Below, piece by piece: positions 1-8,859 of a DNA stretch of 64,000 nucleotides. Location: the NCBI GenBank assembly GCA_038233075.1, contig JBBSMQ010000017.1:1-64000 (forward strand). The letters run 5' to 3'. The stretch's first letter is position 1, and each line of letters opens with the position of its first letter. The DNA is from Iamia sp038233075. Lineage in GTDB: Bacteria > Actinomycetota > Acidimicrobiia > Acidimicrobiales > Iamiaceae. The notes under the pieces are model-generated. The model was not told where the DNA came from, searched no databases, and saw only the letters and a program-made list of their open reading frames with translations. A program made the position numbers and the translations under genes.

Positions 1-1029
1 GATCAGGGTTCCGGGGCTGGCGGCCTGGCCACTGCGCTCGTTCTCGAGGCGGTCGAGCACCTTCTCCGCCAGGACGACACCGTGGGTCTTGAGCAGCCCC
101 TCGCCCCCCGGGAACGCGTTGATCTCCAACACCCGGCCCGATGCAAGGAGGTCGACCGAGGCCAGGCGGCACTCGGGAAACGCCCGTCGCACCGTCCACG
201 CGATCTCGGCCTGTTCCGAGCTCAGCTCGTGGGCGACGTGGGTTGCGCCCAGGCTCGCGTTGCTCTTCCACTCCCCCTCGGCGGGAATCCGTCGCATCGC
301 GCCGAGCAGCTCGTCCTCGAAGAACGTCACCACCAGATCACCGGCGGACACCTCCGGGCGGAACTCCTGGACCAGGAGGTCGCCATAGACGAGGAGGTAC
401 TCGTGCAGCGTGTGCTCGAGACCCGGTGTGTCGACGTGGAGTCGGTGGACCTGGGCGCCGCAGCCAAACCCGTAACGATCCTTGATCACGATCCAGCCAT
501 CGTGGTCGGGCAGACGACCAACTGCTGCCAGCGTCGACGCCAGGTCGCTGGTGGCGTAGGTGATGGGCTGTGGTACGCCGGGACACCGCTCAGTGACCTG
601 GAACTTGTCGCAGGTGGAGAGGGTCGCATCGACCGACTCGACGACCGTGCCGGTCGCATCGGCCTGGCGGAGGATGTCGAGGTTCGGGGTGTCCTCGCGC
701 CGGATGTCGTCGCCGCGTACGAAGCAGACGTCGACAGCATCGAGGGCCATGTTCAGGCTGCCGATCGGGCGCAGGTGCTGCCATGCTTGTGGGGCTTCAC
801 CCGACCAGTCCGGATCGAGCTCCAGGACAGTGGCATGGACCCAGGGCTGGCGAACCTCGCGATAGAGGTCGGCCATGCAGAAGTGGTACAGCGAGTAGCC
901 CCTCGCTGCGGCAACGCTGAGGAGCTGGTTGACACCCGAGTTGTGCAGGTCGACCGGAGCATCACTGTAGGTCAGCCTGGCGCTCTCGAACGCCGCCGTC
1001 GGACGGGAGTGGGTCGACAGAGCGGACAT
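1..1029 (-). CDS. GshB-like ATP-grasp ligase, C-terminal end beyond the window
   Basis: The minus strand is open from an ATG at 1029 to the window edge, giving about 343 visible residues; the stop lies outside. The start follows a GGAGCGCGAGG ribosome site and an in-frame stop. The protein reads like the glutathione-synthetase branch of ATP-grasp enzymes: an N-terminal 'GVNQLLSVAAARGY' segment, a 'VRGDDIRREDTPNLD' stretch where GshB has its R-x-DPP motif, a nucleotide-binding 'WIVIKDRYGFGCGAQ' segment, 'RRIPAEGEWKSNASLGA' and the metal-binding 'EINAFPGGEGLL'. Such enzymes join a carboxylate to an amine or thiol-bearing amine using ATP. Actinobacteria normally use mycothiol, which needs no ATP-grasp step, so the substrate is unknown. 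It is divergent from mycothione reductase at 1830. Family call is confident; substrate is not. Confidence 0.8.
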   Translation of the reverse strand, partial: MSALSTHSRPTAAFESARLTYSDAPVDLHNSGVNQLLSVAAARGYSLYHFCMADLYREVRQPWVHATVLELDPDWSGEAPQAWQHLRPIGSLNMALDAVDVCFVRGDDIRREDTPNLDILRQADATGTVVESVDATLSTCDKFQVTERCPGVPQPITYATSDLASTLAAVGRLPDHDGWIVIKDRYGFGCGAQVHRLHVDTPGLEHTLHEYLLVYGDLLVQEFRPEVSAGDLVVTFFEDELLGAMRRIPAEGEWKSNASLGATHVAHELSSEQAEIAWTVRRAFPECRLASVDLLASGRVLEINAFPGGEGLLKTHGVVLAEKVLDRLENERSGQAASPGTLI

Positions 1030-1829
1030 CGCTGGACATCCTCGCGCTCCTCATGCGGGCGTGGGGCGACTCGTGTCCTGGCAAGTTGTTGCGCCGTCGC
1101 TGCTCCTCTCGCAGGTCGTACACCCAGCGACCCTCTCGATCGCCTCCCCGGTGGCCGCCCGAGACGAGCTCCGCGAGTTCCTGCGATCCTGTCGCGGACG
1201 GCGGGAGCCGTCCGACGTCGGGCTGCCCGAGGGCCACGGGCAGCGACGCGTGCCCGGCCTGCGCGCGAGGAGCTGGCCCGCGGTGGTCTCACAACCGACG
1301 TGGCCGGCCTGGCCTGCGCCACCTACCGACGGCGGACCAGCTACATCCGGGTCCGACCACCCTCATCGGGCTCATCGACGCCAGCGTCGCCATCAAGGTG
1401 GCCGTGCCGCGGCCGATCGGGACCTGCGCGTTCATCAACGACGATCGTCCCGCCGGCGGTGGTCAAGCCGGCCGACATCCTGGGTAACCCGTTCGGCGCC
1501 GTGGGCATTTGCGGCGGCGCCGTCGACGAGCAAGTGCCGACTGCGCTGCCGCATGACCGGCTGAGCCCGTCCCTGCACGCGGTTCACCTACGGACGCACA
1601 CTCGACTCCTCGATCAGCTCTGGCGCAGACTCGAACAACATGGAGTCCCGCACGAGGGGGTCGCGAACAGCCGGGATCGCGCATCTACGCTCCCTCGAAC
1701 GGGCCGCGACCCGAGGAGCAGGCCACGCTCGGGAAGAGCAGGACGGCCCCTCGCACACCGGGGCCACGAGTCGGGGTCCGGTGAGTGGGTTCCGATGCAC
1801 GACCAACCGCCATCGAAGGAGACCTCCAC
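1030..1829. other. 800-bp intergenic stretch without a convincing gene
   Basis: No frame here keeps coding bias or a ribosome site for a full gene. Two short pieces in different plus frames look protein-like: around 1360-1485 (contains 'GLIDASVAIKVAVPRP') and, shifted by one frame, around 1455-1630 (contains 'KPADILGNPFGAVGICGG'). This could be a degraded gene broken by a frameshift, but I do not recognise the family. The 3' end carries the GAAGGAG ribosome site (1815-1821) of the mycothione reductase gene. Confidence 0.4.
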
Positions 1830-3209
1830 ATGCGCACCTACGATCTGATCGTCATCGGGGCCGGGTCCGGGAACATGGTGTTCACGTCCGAGCTGTCGGG
1901 GTTGAGTGCCGCGATCGTGGAACCTGACCGCTTCGGTGGCACCTGCCTCAACCGCGGCTGCATCCCCTCCAAGATGCTGGTCGTGGCAGCCGATGCGGCC
2001 CGCGGGGTCACCGAGGCCGCTCGTCTCGGGGTCGAGGCGCACGTCGACTGCGTCGACTGGCCGGCGATCCGGGACCGGGTGTTCGGCCGCATCGACCCCC
2101 TCCACGGACAAGCGGTGGACTACCGCCGCTCAAACGGGATCGACGTCTACGAGGATGCCGCTCGGTTCGTCGGCCCCAGGGTGATCCAGGTCGGCACCGA
2201 GACGCTCACCGCGGAGCAGATCGTGGTGGCCGCCGGGTCACGTCCCGACCTCCCACCGATCGCCGGGCTCGACACCGTCGCCCACCACACGTCCGACACG
2301 ATCATGCGGATCGAAGAGGTCCCCCGATCGATTATCGTGCTGGGCGGGGGCTTCATCGCGGCCGAGATGGGTCACGTCTTCCAAGCCTTCGGCGCGGAGG
2401 TGCAGATCATCCAGCGCAGCCCGCGCCTGCTGATGAACGAGGACCTCGACATCTCGACCCGGTTCACGGAGCTCGTGGCCGACCGGTTCGACCTGCACCT
2501 CAACACCACGGCGGTCTCGGTGGCCGAGGCCGGCGATGGCGTCGCCGTCACCGTGGAGGGCCCCGACGGGCAGGAGGTACTCGAGGCCGACATGCTCCTC
2601 GTGGCCACCGGCCGACGGCCCAACACCGACCTGCTCGACGCCGCCGCCGGGGGCATCGAGCTCGACGACCACGGCCACGTGGTCACCGATGACACCTACC
2701 GCACCAGCGTTCCCGGGGTCTGGTCGCTGGGCGATGCGACCAACCACTTCCAGCTCAAGCACATGGCGAACGCCGAGATGCGCGTCGTCACCCACAACCT
2801 CGCCCATCCCGACGACCTGCGCACCCTGGCGTCGGGCCTGGCCCCCCACGCCGTGTTCTCCGATCCCCAGATCGCGAGCGTCGGGCTCACCGAAGCACAG
2901 GCCCGGGACCGAGAGCTCGCCCACGTCGTCGCGGTTCACGACTTCGGGGAGGCAGCCTACGGCTGGGCCCTCGAGGACTCGACCAGCTTCGTGAAGCTCC
3001 TGGCCGACCCGGAGTCGAGGCTCCTCCTCGGGGTCCACATCATCGGTCCGCAGGCCGCGACCCTCCTCCAGCCCCTCCTACAGGCCATGCAGCTGGGCCA
3101 GACCATCGACCAGCTGGCCCACGACGTCCTCTACGTCCACCCCGCGCTCACCGAGGTCCTCGAACAAGCCCTCCTCGACCTGGTGACGGCCACGCCTCAT
3201 GCCTCCTGA
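1830..3209 (+). CDS. mtr: mycothione reductase-like flavoprotein disulfide reductase
   Basis: A 459-residue class I pyridine nucleotide-disulfide oxidoreductase. It has an N-terminal FAD fold (IGAGSGN), the redox-active CxxxxC pair in GGTCLNRGCIPSK (Cys39 and Cys44), an NAD(P)H-binding GGGFIAAEMG motif near residue 173, the second FAD motif before TNHFQLKHMANAE, and a C-terminal dimerisation domain ending in HPALTE, the His-Glu base pair of this family. The GSGN start and CNxGCIPxK context resemble mycobacterial Mtr more than glutathione reductase or lipoamide dehydrogenase. It would reduce mycothiol disulfide with NADPH in the cytosol. The start is the ATG preceded by GAAGGAG; a longer frame upstream has no such site. 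Mercuric reductase or another class I member cannot be fully excluded. Confidence 0.78.
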   Translation: MRTYDLIVIGAGSGNMVFTSELSGLSAAIVEPDRFGGTCLNRGCIPSKMLVVAADAARGVTEAARLGVEAHVDCVDWPAIRDRVFGRIDPLHGQAVDYRRSNGIDVYEDAARFVGPRVIQVGTETLTAEQIVVAAGSRPDLPPIAGLDTVAHHTSDTIMRIEEVPRSIIVLGGGFIAAEMGHVFQAFGAEVQIIQRSPRLLMNEDLDISTRFTELVADRFDLHLNTTAVSVAEAGDGVAVTVEGPDGQEVLEADMLLVATGRRPNTDLLDAAAGGIELDDHGHVVTDDTYRTSVPGVWSLGDATNHFQLKHMANAEMRVVTHNLAHPDDLRTLASGLAPHAVFSDPQIASVGLTEAQARDRELAHVVAVHDFGEAAYGWALEDSTSFVKLLADPESRLLLGVHIIGPQAATLLQPLLQAMQLGQTIDQLAHDVLYVHPALTEVLEQALLDLVTATPHAS

Positions 3210-3306
3210 GTAGGACCGCCGGGCGCTGAGCCTCACGTGACGCCGTCCCCTCGTGGTCGGCCCGATCCGCCAGATCAGCTCCGCGGCATGACGGAGGTCG
3301 TCCCAG

Positions 3307-4662
3307 TCAGGACGGGACGGTGAGGTCGAATCCGGCGGCAGCGGCGTTGTCGTAGTCGTCGTCGACCAGAACGACCCGGCGACCCGATCGGTCGAGCAGG
3401 CTGGCCGCGATGCTGGCCCGGAACCCGCTGGCGCAGTGCACCCAGAACACGTCATCGGTCGACAGCTCCTCGAGGCGCGCCGTCAGCTCCTGGATGGGCA
3501 CGTGCACCGAGCCCTCGATGTAGCTGGTGGCGCGCTCGTCGTGGCGCCGGACGTCGAGCAGGGAGCCCCCGTCGCGCCCGACGGCGTCGACGAAGTCCAC
3601 GGCGCGGTAGCTGCCGCGGTCGCCGTCGGGAGACCACTCGTCTACCCCGCCGGTCGCTGCGCCCGAGGGCCGATCGATGCCGATGCGGACGAGCTGGCGC
3701 TGAGCCTCGGCCACCTGCTGCGTGGTGTCGCCCAGCAGGGTGACGGGCGTGCCCCACGGCAGCAGCCAGCCGAGGTAGGTGGAGAAGGGGTCGGCCAGCT
3801 CGATCCCGATGGTGCCGGTGAGATGCTCGGCGGCGAAGACACGCCGCTGACGGAGATCGATGACCCACTCGCCCCGGTGGATGCGGCGCCCCAGCTCGAC
3901 CGGATCCACCAGCGCCGGTGCCGACAGGTCGACCGGGATGCCGCCGGCCTGGTTGAGCGGGCCCATCTGGGCGTAGTAGCGGGGGTAGGGGGTGAGGCCG
4001 GCCACGAGGCGCGCCACGAAGTCGTCCTCGTCGTCGATGGTGAGGGCGAGGTTGATGGCTCGCTCGGTGCCGAGGGTGCCGTCGGACTCGCCCTCGCTCT
4101 TGGCCGAGGCGCAGAAGCTGCCGAACCCGTGGGTGGGGTACACCCGGGCCTCGTCGGGGAAGGCGTTGGCCAGGCGGCGGGCGGAGTAGAACTGGGAGCG
4201 GGTGAGCTGGTCGACCATGTCCGCGAAGATCAGGTCGGTCCGACCGACGGTGCCGTAGAGAAGGGAGCCGCCGGTGAAGAGGGCGGGGGCGTCGCCGTCG
4301 TGGCGGACCGCGTAGCTCAGGTGATGAGGCGTGTGGCCCGGCGTGTGGAGGACCTCCACCGAGAGGGCTCCCACTGCGAAGCGGTCGCCATCGGACACCG
4401 AGGCGTGGTCGAACCGCAGGGGCTCCTCGGCCGCGTTCACGTAGGCCGCGCCGGTGGTCCGCGCCAGCGCCAGGCCTCCGCTCACGTAGTCGTTGTGAAC
4501 GTGGGTCTCGACCACGTGGGTGACCTCCACCCCGGCGGCGTCGGCCGCGTCCAGCACGCGGTCGATGTCGCGCTGCGGGTCGACGACCAGGGCCACCCGG
4601 CCGTCGTGGACCAGGTAGCTCCGATCGCCGAGCGACGGTGTCTCGATGGTGACGATCTCCAT
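3307..4662 (-). CDS. persulfide dioxygenase-rhodanese fusion (MBL fold plus tandem rhodanese)
   Basis: A 451-residue protein. Residues 1 to about 235 form a metallo-beta-lactamase fold of the ETHE1/CstB type: 'ETHVHNDYVSGG' (metal ligands), 'HTPGHTPHH', 'GGSLLYGTVGRTDL' and 'VYPTHGFGSFC'. Two rhodanese domains follow. The first ('EWVIDLRQRRVFAAEH') has no active-site cysteine; the second keeps 'WVHCASGFRAS'. Known relatives oxidise thiol persulfides to sulfite and pass sulfane sulfur through the rhodanese. Start chosen at 4662 because AGGAGAG lies just upstream; the frame reads on to 4821 but crosses the promoter and operator. Divergent from the TauE-like permease, which fits a sulfite-producing step followed by export. 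The -10 TACATT on this strand lies inside the palindrome at 4734-4747. Confidence 0.88.
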   Translation of the reverse strand: MEIVTIETPSLGDRSYLVHDGRVALVVDPQRDIDRVLDAADAAGVEVTHVVETHVHNDYVSGGLALARTTGAAYVNAAEEPLRFDHASVSDGDRFAVGALSVEVLHTPGHTPHHLSYAVRHDGDAPALFTGGSLLYGTVGRTDLIFADMVDQLTRSQFYSARRLANAFPDEARVYPTHGFGSFCASAKSEGESDGTLGTERAINLALTIDDEDDFVARLVAGLTPYPRYYAQMGPLNQAGGIPVDLSAPALVDPVELGRRIHRGEWVIDLRQRRVFAAEHLTGTIGIELADPFSTYLGWLLPWGTPVTLLGDTTQQVAEAQRQLVRIGIDRPSGAATGGVDEWSPDGDRGSYRAVDFVDAVGRDGGSLLDVRRHDERATSYIEGSVHVPIQELTARLEELSTDDVFWVHCASGFRASIAASLLDRSGRRVVLVDDDYDNAAAAGFDLTVPS

Positions 4663-4733
4663 GCTGTCTCTCCTGGGGAACAGGGGGGTCGAGCTGGGGT
4701 GCAGCGACGGCACGGAAGGGCGGCCATCCCGGC

Positions 4734-4747
4734 AATGTACGGACATT
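4734..4747 (-). promoter_or_regulatory. predicted GntR operator overlapping the -10 box of the persulfide dioxygenase gene
   Basis: The minus strand reads AATGTCCGTACATT, a palindrome with 5-bp arms (AATGT/ACATT). TACATT fits a -10 hexamer of the minus-strand gene, 72 nt before its ATG. Near-copies occur at 10546-10559 and 11391-11404, each also covering a -10-like TACRTT. Binding by the GntR protein at 10620-11384 is inferred from autoregulatory placement. Confidence 0.6.
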
Positions 4748-4757
4748 CTAGCCCCAT

Positions 4758-4775
4758 GGGTGACGACTGTCACCC
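4758..4775. promoter_or_regulatory. perfect inverted repeat in the divergent promoter region
   Basis: GGGTGAC-GACT-GTCACCC has 7-bp perfect arms around a 4-bp spacer. It lies between the operator at 4734-4747 and the permease promoter (TAGGAT at 4822-4827). It may bind a second regulator of the divergent pair; no cognate protein can be named. A further short element, TCCGGACATCCGGA at 4827-4840, shares GGACATC with the GntR-type sites. Confidence 0.4.
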
Positions 4776-4856
4776 TCCACCGGGCACCGGCCACGGGGAC
4801 CAGCGCCCGCGACACCATCACTAGGATCCGGACATCCGGACCGGGCGAGGGAGGCC

Positions 4857-5678
4857 GTGGTGGAGTACCTGGGCTACGGCGCCATGGCCCTGGTCGCGGC
4901 CGCGATGGGCACGCTCGGCGGCCTGGGTGGCGCCATCCTCCTCGTCCCCGCCCTGGTCGTCACGGGCATGGAGCCCTCGGCGGCGGCGCCGCTGGGCCTG
5001 GTGACCGTCGCCGCGGCATCGATCGCGGCCGGGCCGCATCAGCTGGCCGAGCGGTCGGTGAACCACCGCCTCGGGGTCACCGCCGAGCTGGTCGCCTCCA
5101 CCGGGGCGGTGGTGGGCGCGGTCCTCTCGGGCCTGGTGGCCGAGCAGCTGCTCACCTACGTGCTGGCCGCGGTGGCCGCCATCGCCGCGCTGGCGGGCGG
5201 CCGCCGCAAGGGGCTGCGCAACCCGCCCGACCCCGCCTCCTCGCCCGCCGACGTCGGCGAGCGGGTCGGAACGCTGGCCGGTGCCTACCCGTTGGGCGAC
5301 GGGGTGGTGCCCTACCGGGCCGACCGGCTCGGGCTCGGGCTCAGCCTGATGGGCGTGGCCGGCGTGATCGCCGGCACCGCGGGCGTGTCGGGCGGGTTCA
5401 TCAAGACGGCGGCGGCCTCGGAGATCATGCGGGTCCCGACGAGGGTGGCCGCCGCGACCACCACCTTCACCGTCGGCATCACCTCGTCCGCCGCCTTGGT
5501 GGTCTTCGCCCTGCAAGGCCGCATCGACGCTCCGCCGGCGGCGGTCGTGGTGGTGGGCTCGCTGGTCGGGGGGCTGGTCGGCGCCCGCCTCCAGTCGGCC
5601 CTCGCGCCCAGCATCGTGCGGCGCATCCTGAGCGTGCTCCTGGTGGCAGTGGCGGTGATCCTGGTGGTCCGGACGTGA
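4857..5678 (+). CDS. TauE/SafE (TSUP) family membrane permease
   Basis: A 273-residue, strongly hydrophobic protein with about eight membrane segments in two halves. The N-terminal half carries 'GTLGGLGGAILLVPAL' and the second half 'GTAGVSGGFIKT', the paired glycine-rich signatures of the TSUP family. Members export sulfite, sulfonates or organic acids by proton-coupled transport. Starts are GTG codons at 4857 or 4860; GAGGGAGG at 4847-4854 suits 4860 slightly better. A -10-like TAGGAT (4822-4827) gives a short leader. It is divergent from the sulfite-generating persulfide dioxygenase and overlaps the next gene by four bases (GTGA), so a role in sulfite export is reasonable but inferred. Confidence 0.85.
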   Translation: MVEYLGYGAMALVAAAMGTLGGLGGAILLVPALVVTGMEPSAAAPLGLVTVAAASIAAGPHQLAERSVNHRLGVTAELVASTGAVVGAVLSGLVAEQLLTYVLAAVAAIAALAGGRRKGLRNPPDPASSPADVGERVGTLAGAYPLGDGVVPYRADRLGLGLSLMGVAGVIAGTAGVSGGFIKTAAASEIMRVPTRVAAATTTFTVGITSSAALVVFALQGRIDAPPAAVVVVGSLVGGLVGARLQSALAPSIVRRILSVLLVAVAVILVVRT

Positions 5679-5980
5679 CCGCACCCCCGCCGGGAGCCGT
5701 CAGCACCATCCGGGGTCGGTGGCAGCGCCCGGCGCTCACCTGGACGACCCGCGTCGTCCTCGTCGTCGCCGCCGCCAGCATCGTCATCCCCGACCCCCTG
5801 CGCACCGGCCTGGCCATCGCCGTCGTCGCCGCGGTGGTGGCCGTGCCCCTGCTGCGCGTGGCGTGGCTGGTGTTCCGCTGGCACCAGGAGCACGACCGCC
5901 GGTTCGTGGCCATCGGCGCGACCCTGCTGACCGTCATCGCCGTGGGCGGCCTGCTCTCGGCCCTGGGTGTGGGTCGCTGA
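5675..5980 (+). CDS. small membrane protein coupled to the TauE-like permease
   Basis: A 101-residue protein starting at a GTG that overlaps the permease stop (GTGA), which implies translational coupling. It has three hydrophobic stretches: 'VVLVVAAASIVIPDPL', 'TGLAIAVVAAVVAVPLL' and 'AIGATLLTVIAVGGLLSAL', with a charged 'RWHQEHDRRF' loop between the second and third. I do not recognise a family. It may be an accessory subunit of the permease. It ends 38 bp before the convergent molybdoenzyme gene. Confidence 0.65.
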   Translation: MTAPPPGAVSTIRGRWQRPALTWTTRVVLVVAAASIVIPDPLRTGLAIAVVAAVVAVPLLRVAWLVFRWHQEHDRRFVAIGATLLTVIAVGGLLSALGVGR

Positions 5981-6018
5981 CGGGACGACCAGACGTTGAC
6001 AGGTGCTGGCCGACCGGC

Positions 6019-8850
6019 TCAGGGCGCTCCGAGGTCGGGAGCCCGGTAGGCGGACGCCGCGGGCTTGAGGGGGCGGGCGTACCAGAGCGGACGACGCAGC
6101 CCGTTGGTCGGCGGCCGGGTCATCGCCCGCCACTCCAGATAGGCCTCCCGGGACCGGGCGGTGTCGACCACCACGTCGCCGTACTCGTCGTCGCTCCGGG
6201 CGGGGGTGATGTCCACCTTCTGGTGCCAGCACTGCATGCCCGAGATCGGGTCGGGCTGGACGCAGAAGGCGGCGTTCTGGTGCACTCCGGTGTCGCTCCA
6301 CCAGATGCGCCCGGTGTCCGGGTCGTCAGATTGGTAGGGCCGGTTGCCGCCGTTCCGTCGGAGCTTCCAGGTGGTGCCGTCCTGGGCGAGGTTCGCCTGG
6401 CCTGATGCCCACGACCGGCCCTGGTCCTCGTCGAGGCGCCACCGGCCCATGTGATGCGAGGCCGCGACCACACCGGGGCGGATGCCCTCGGTGCGCCAAG
6501 CCGAGATGACGAAGTGGCCGATGCGGGTGGACACCCGCACCAGACCGCCCTCGGTGATGCCGAGCGCCTCGGCGTCGCTCGGGTGGATCCAGAGCGGGTG
6601 ACGGTGGCTGATCTCGTTGAGCCACTTGGAGCTGGCCGACCGGGTGTGGATCAGGGTCGGGATGCGGAACGTGGGCAGCAGGATCCGCTCGGTCCCGGCC
6701 AGGTCGAGGTCTTCCCAGTGGACCTGGGAGGGGATGAACGTGGGCGTGGCGTACTCGGGCCACCCCCACTCGGCCAAGGTGGTCGAGTAGAGTTCGAGCT
6801 TCCGGGACGGGGTCGGGAAGCCCTCGCGAGCCTCGCCGTCCACCTCCACCGCCGGCGACCCGTCGCCCAGGGGGGCGAGGGTCAGGCTGTCGAGGTCGTC
6901 GAGGTCGCCCGTCCAGGTGCCGGCCGTGCCCGGCTTGCGGTAGACGCCGTCGGCGTCGGTGGTGCAGTCGGCCAGGGCCTCGGAGGCGACAGGCCGCTCA
7001 TGAGGTTCGTAGGGGTCGGTGGGCACGGCGTAGGCGCCGCGGTCGCGCATGTGCTCCAGGGGCGTCTGGCCCGCGGCGGCCGCGGCGTCGGCCAGGCCGG
7101 GGACGCTGTCGGTGAACATGCGCTCGTAGTACTCATCGACGGTGATGGGCTGCCCCGGGCGCTCCTCGCTCTCGAACCATCGGCGGATGCCGAGGCTGCC
7201 GTCGGGGTCGATGCGCCAGGACAGGTCGATCCAGAGCTCGTTCTCCTCCCAGACCTCGCCGGGGTTGTACTGGTGGCTCCGGACGTCGGGGCCGAGGGGG
7301 CCGCCGTTCTTGATCTCGGCGTAGCGACGGAACGCCGACTGGCGGAACCCGATCCACCGTCCGGCGTGGGTCTCGTAGCTGTGGACGTCGTGGCGCTCGG
7401 CCGAGACCCCCATGGGCAGCACATAGTCGGCGAACCAGGCCGTCTCCGACCAGGTGGGCGTGAGGGCGACGTGGCACCGCACCTTGTCCTCGTCGGTGAG
7501 GGCCTCCATCCAGGTGAACCCGTCGGGGTTGGTCCAGATCGGGTTGTAGACGCGAGAGAAGTAGACCTCCAGCGCACCCCGGCCCTCGTTGAGGAAGTGG
7601 GGCAGCAGGATCGACATCTCGTGGTAGCTGAGCGGGTACTCACGGGGCCACAGCAGCTCGTTCCAGCTGGTCGGGGTGGGCGCGCCCAGGGGGGCGGCGG
7701 GCTTGAGCTTGTTGGTGCCGGTGCCTGCCGTGCCGCCCTTGGTGGCGACGGAGCCGGTGAGCACGTTGAGGAAGAACAGCGAGCGGGCGACCTGCCAGCC
7801 GCCGAGGTGGCCCGCCCCTGCGGCCCGCCAGGTGTGGGACGCGAGCTTGGTGGGATGGGCGCCGATGAGCTCGGCCAGCTCGCGGATGGTCGACGCGGCG
7901 ACGTCGGTCTTGGCCTCGGCCGCCTCGGGTGTGTACCCGGCGTACTCGTCGAGGAGGGCGGTGCGGACCGAAGGCCACTCGACGGGGAGGTCCGGGCGGG
8001 TCCGGCGCAGGTAGGTCTCCCAGTTGGTCCACCGGCGGACGAAGGGCTCGTTCCACGCGCCGGACTCGATGAGGAGGCGGGCGATGGCCAGCAGCAGGAA
8101 GGCCTCGGTGCCAGGCCACGGGGCCAGCCAGTAGTCGGCCTTGGCCCCGGTGTTGGACAGGCGGGGGTCGACGCAGATGATCTTGGCCCCCTTGGCCTGG
8201 GCCTCCATGATCCGCTGGGCATGGGGGTTGAAGTAGTGACCCGACTCCAGGTGGGCGGAGATGAGGAAGATGACCTCGGCGTGGGCGAAGTCCGCCGAGG
8301 GCCGGTCGTGGCCCATCCAGGACTGGTAGCCGATGCGAGCGTTGGAGGAGCAGATGTTGGTGTGGGAGTTGTGGCCGTCGACACCCCACGCCTGCAGGAC
8401 CCGATCGGTGTAACCGTCCTCCCCCGGGCGACCGACGTGGTACATGATCTCGTTGCGACGGTCCTCGACGATGGCGGCGCGGAGGCGAGTCCCGACCTCG
8501 TCGAGGGCCTGGTCCCAGCTGATGCGCTCCCACCGGCCCTCGCCCCGCTTCCCCACCCGCTTGAGGGGGTGGAGGATGCGTTCGGGGTCGTACACCTGGT
8601 TCAGGGTGGCCGGCCCCTTGGCGCAGTTGCGGCCCCGGCTGCCGGGGTGCTCGGGGTTGCCCTCGATCTTGGTGATCTGGTCGGTGTCCTGGTCGAAGTA
8701 GGCCACCAGGCCGCACCCAGCCTCGCAGTTGAAGCAGGTGGTGGGGACCATGGTGTAGCGGCGCTCGACCCGCTCGGGCCAGGCCTTGGCGTCGAGCTCG
8801 CGCCAGTCGTGCCACTGGTCGTGCGGGGGGTAGCTGTGCAGGTCGGCCAT
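6019..8850 (-). CDS. molybdopterin oxidoreductase catalytic subunit, SoeA/PsrA-like
   Basis: A 943-residue DMSO-reductase-family catalytic subunit. Near residues 38-75 lies a CxxCxxxC...C [4Fe-4S] site (TTCFNCEAGCGL then GRNCAKG), followed by the bis-MGD domains; 'NICSSNARIGYQSW' falls where the molybdenum-binding region is expected, and the C-terminal domain has 'HPLWIHPSDAEALGI' and 'ASHHMGRWR'. There is no twin-arginine signal, so the subunit should stay in the cytoplasm, as SoeA does and PsrA/PhsA do not. It sits 9 bp downstream of its iron-sulfur/membrane partner and shares its operator. Together with the nearby persulfide dioxygenase this favours sulfite oxidation to sulfate, but thiosulfate, tetrathionate or another substrate remains possible. 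Confidence 0.8.
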   Translation of the reverse strand: MADLHSYPPHDQWHDWRELDAKAWPERVERRYTMVPTTCFNCEAGCGLVAYFDQDTDQITKIEGNPEHPGSRGRNCAKGPATLNQVYDPERILHPLKRVGKRGEGRWERISWDQALDEVGTRLRAAIVEDRRNEIMYHVGRPGEDGYTDRVLQAWGVDGHNSHTNICSSNARIGYQSWMGHDRPSADFAHAEVIFLISAHLESGHYFNPHAQRIMEAQAKGAKIICVDPRLSNTGAKADYWLAPWPGTEAFLLLAIARLLIESGAWNEPFVRRWTNWETYLRRTRPDLPVEWPSVRTALLDEYAGYTPEAAEAKTDVAASTIRELAELIGAHPTKLASHTWRAAGAGHLGGWQVARSLFFLNVLTGSVATKGGTAGTGTNKLKPAAPLGAPTPTSWNELLWPREYPLSYHEMSILLPHFLNEGRGALEVYFSRVYNPIWTNPDGFTWMEALTDEDKVRCHVALTPTWSETAWFADYVLPMGVSAERHDVHSYETHAGRWIGFRQSAFRRYAEIKNGGPLGPDVRSHQYNPGEVWEENELWIDLSWRIDPDGSLGIRRWFESEERPGQPITVDEYYERMFTDSVPGLADAAAAAGQTPLEHMRDRGAYAVPTDPYEPHERPVASEALADCTTDADGVYRKPGTAGTWTGDLDDLDSLTLAPLGDGSPAVEVDGEAREGFPTPSRKLELYSTTLAEWGWPEYATPTFIPSQVHWEDLDLAGTERILLPTFRIPTLIHTRSASSKWLNEISHRHPLWIHPSDAEALGITEGGLVRVSTRIGHFVISAWRTEGIRPGVVAASHHMGRWRLDEDQGRSWASGQANLAQDGTTWKLRRNGGNRPYQSDDPDTGRIWWSDTGVHQNAAFCVQPDPISGMQCWHQKVDITPARSDDEYGDVVVDTARSREAYLEWRAMTRPPTNGLRRPLWYARPLKPAASAYRAPDLGAP

Positions 8851-8859
8851 CCGGATGTC

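Noticed and set aside
82..1848. Long plus-strand frame of 588 codons
   Set aside because: Its first two thirds are the shadow of the ATP-grasp gene on the minus strand, which shows clear family motifs; the frame itself matches nothing and has no ribosome site.
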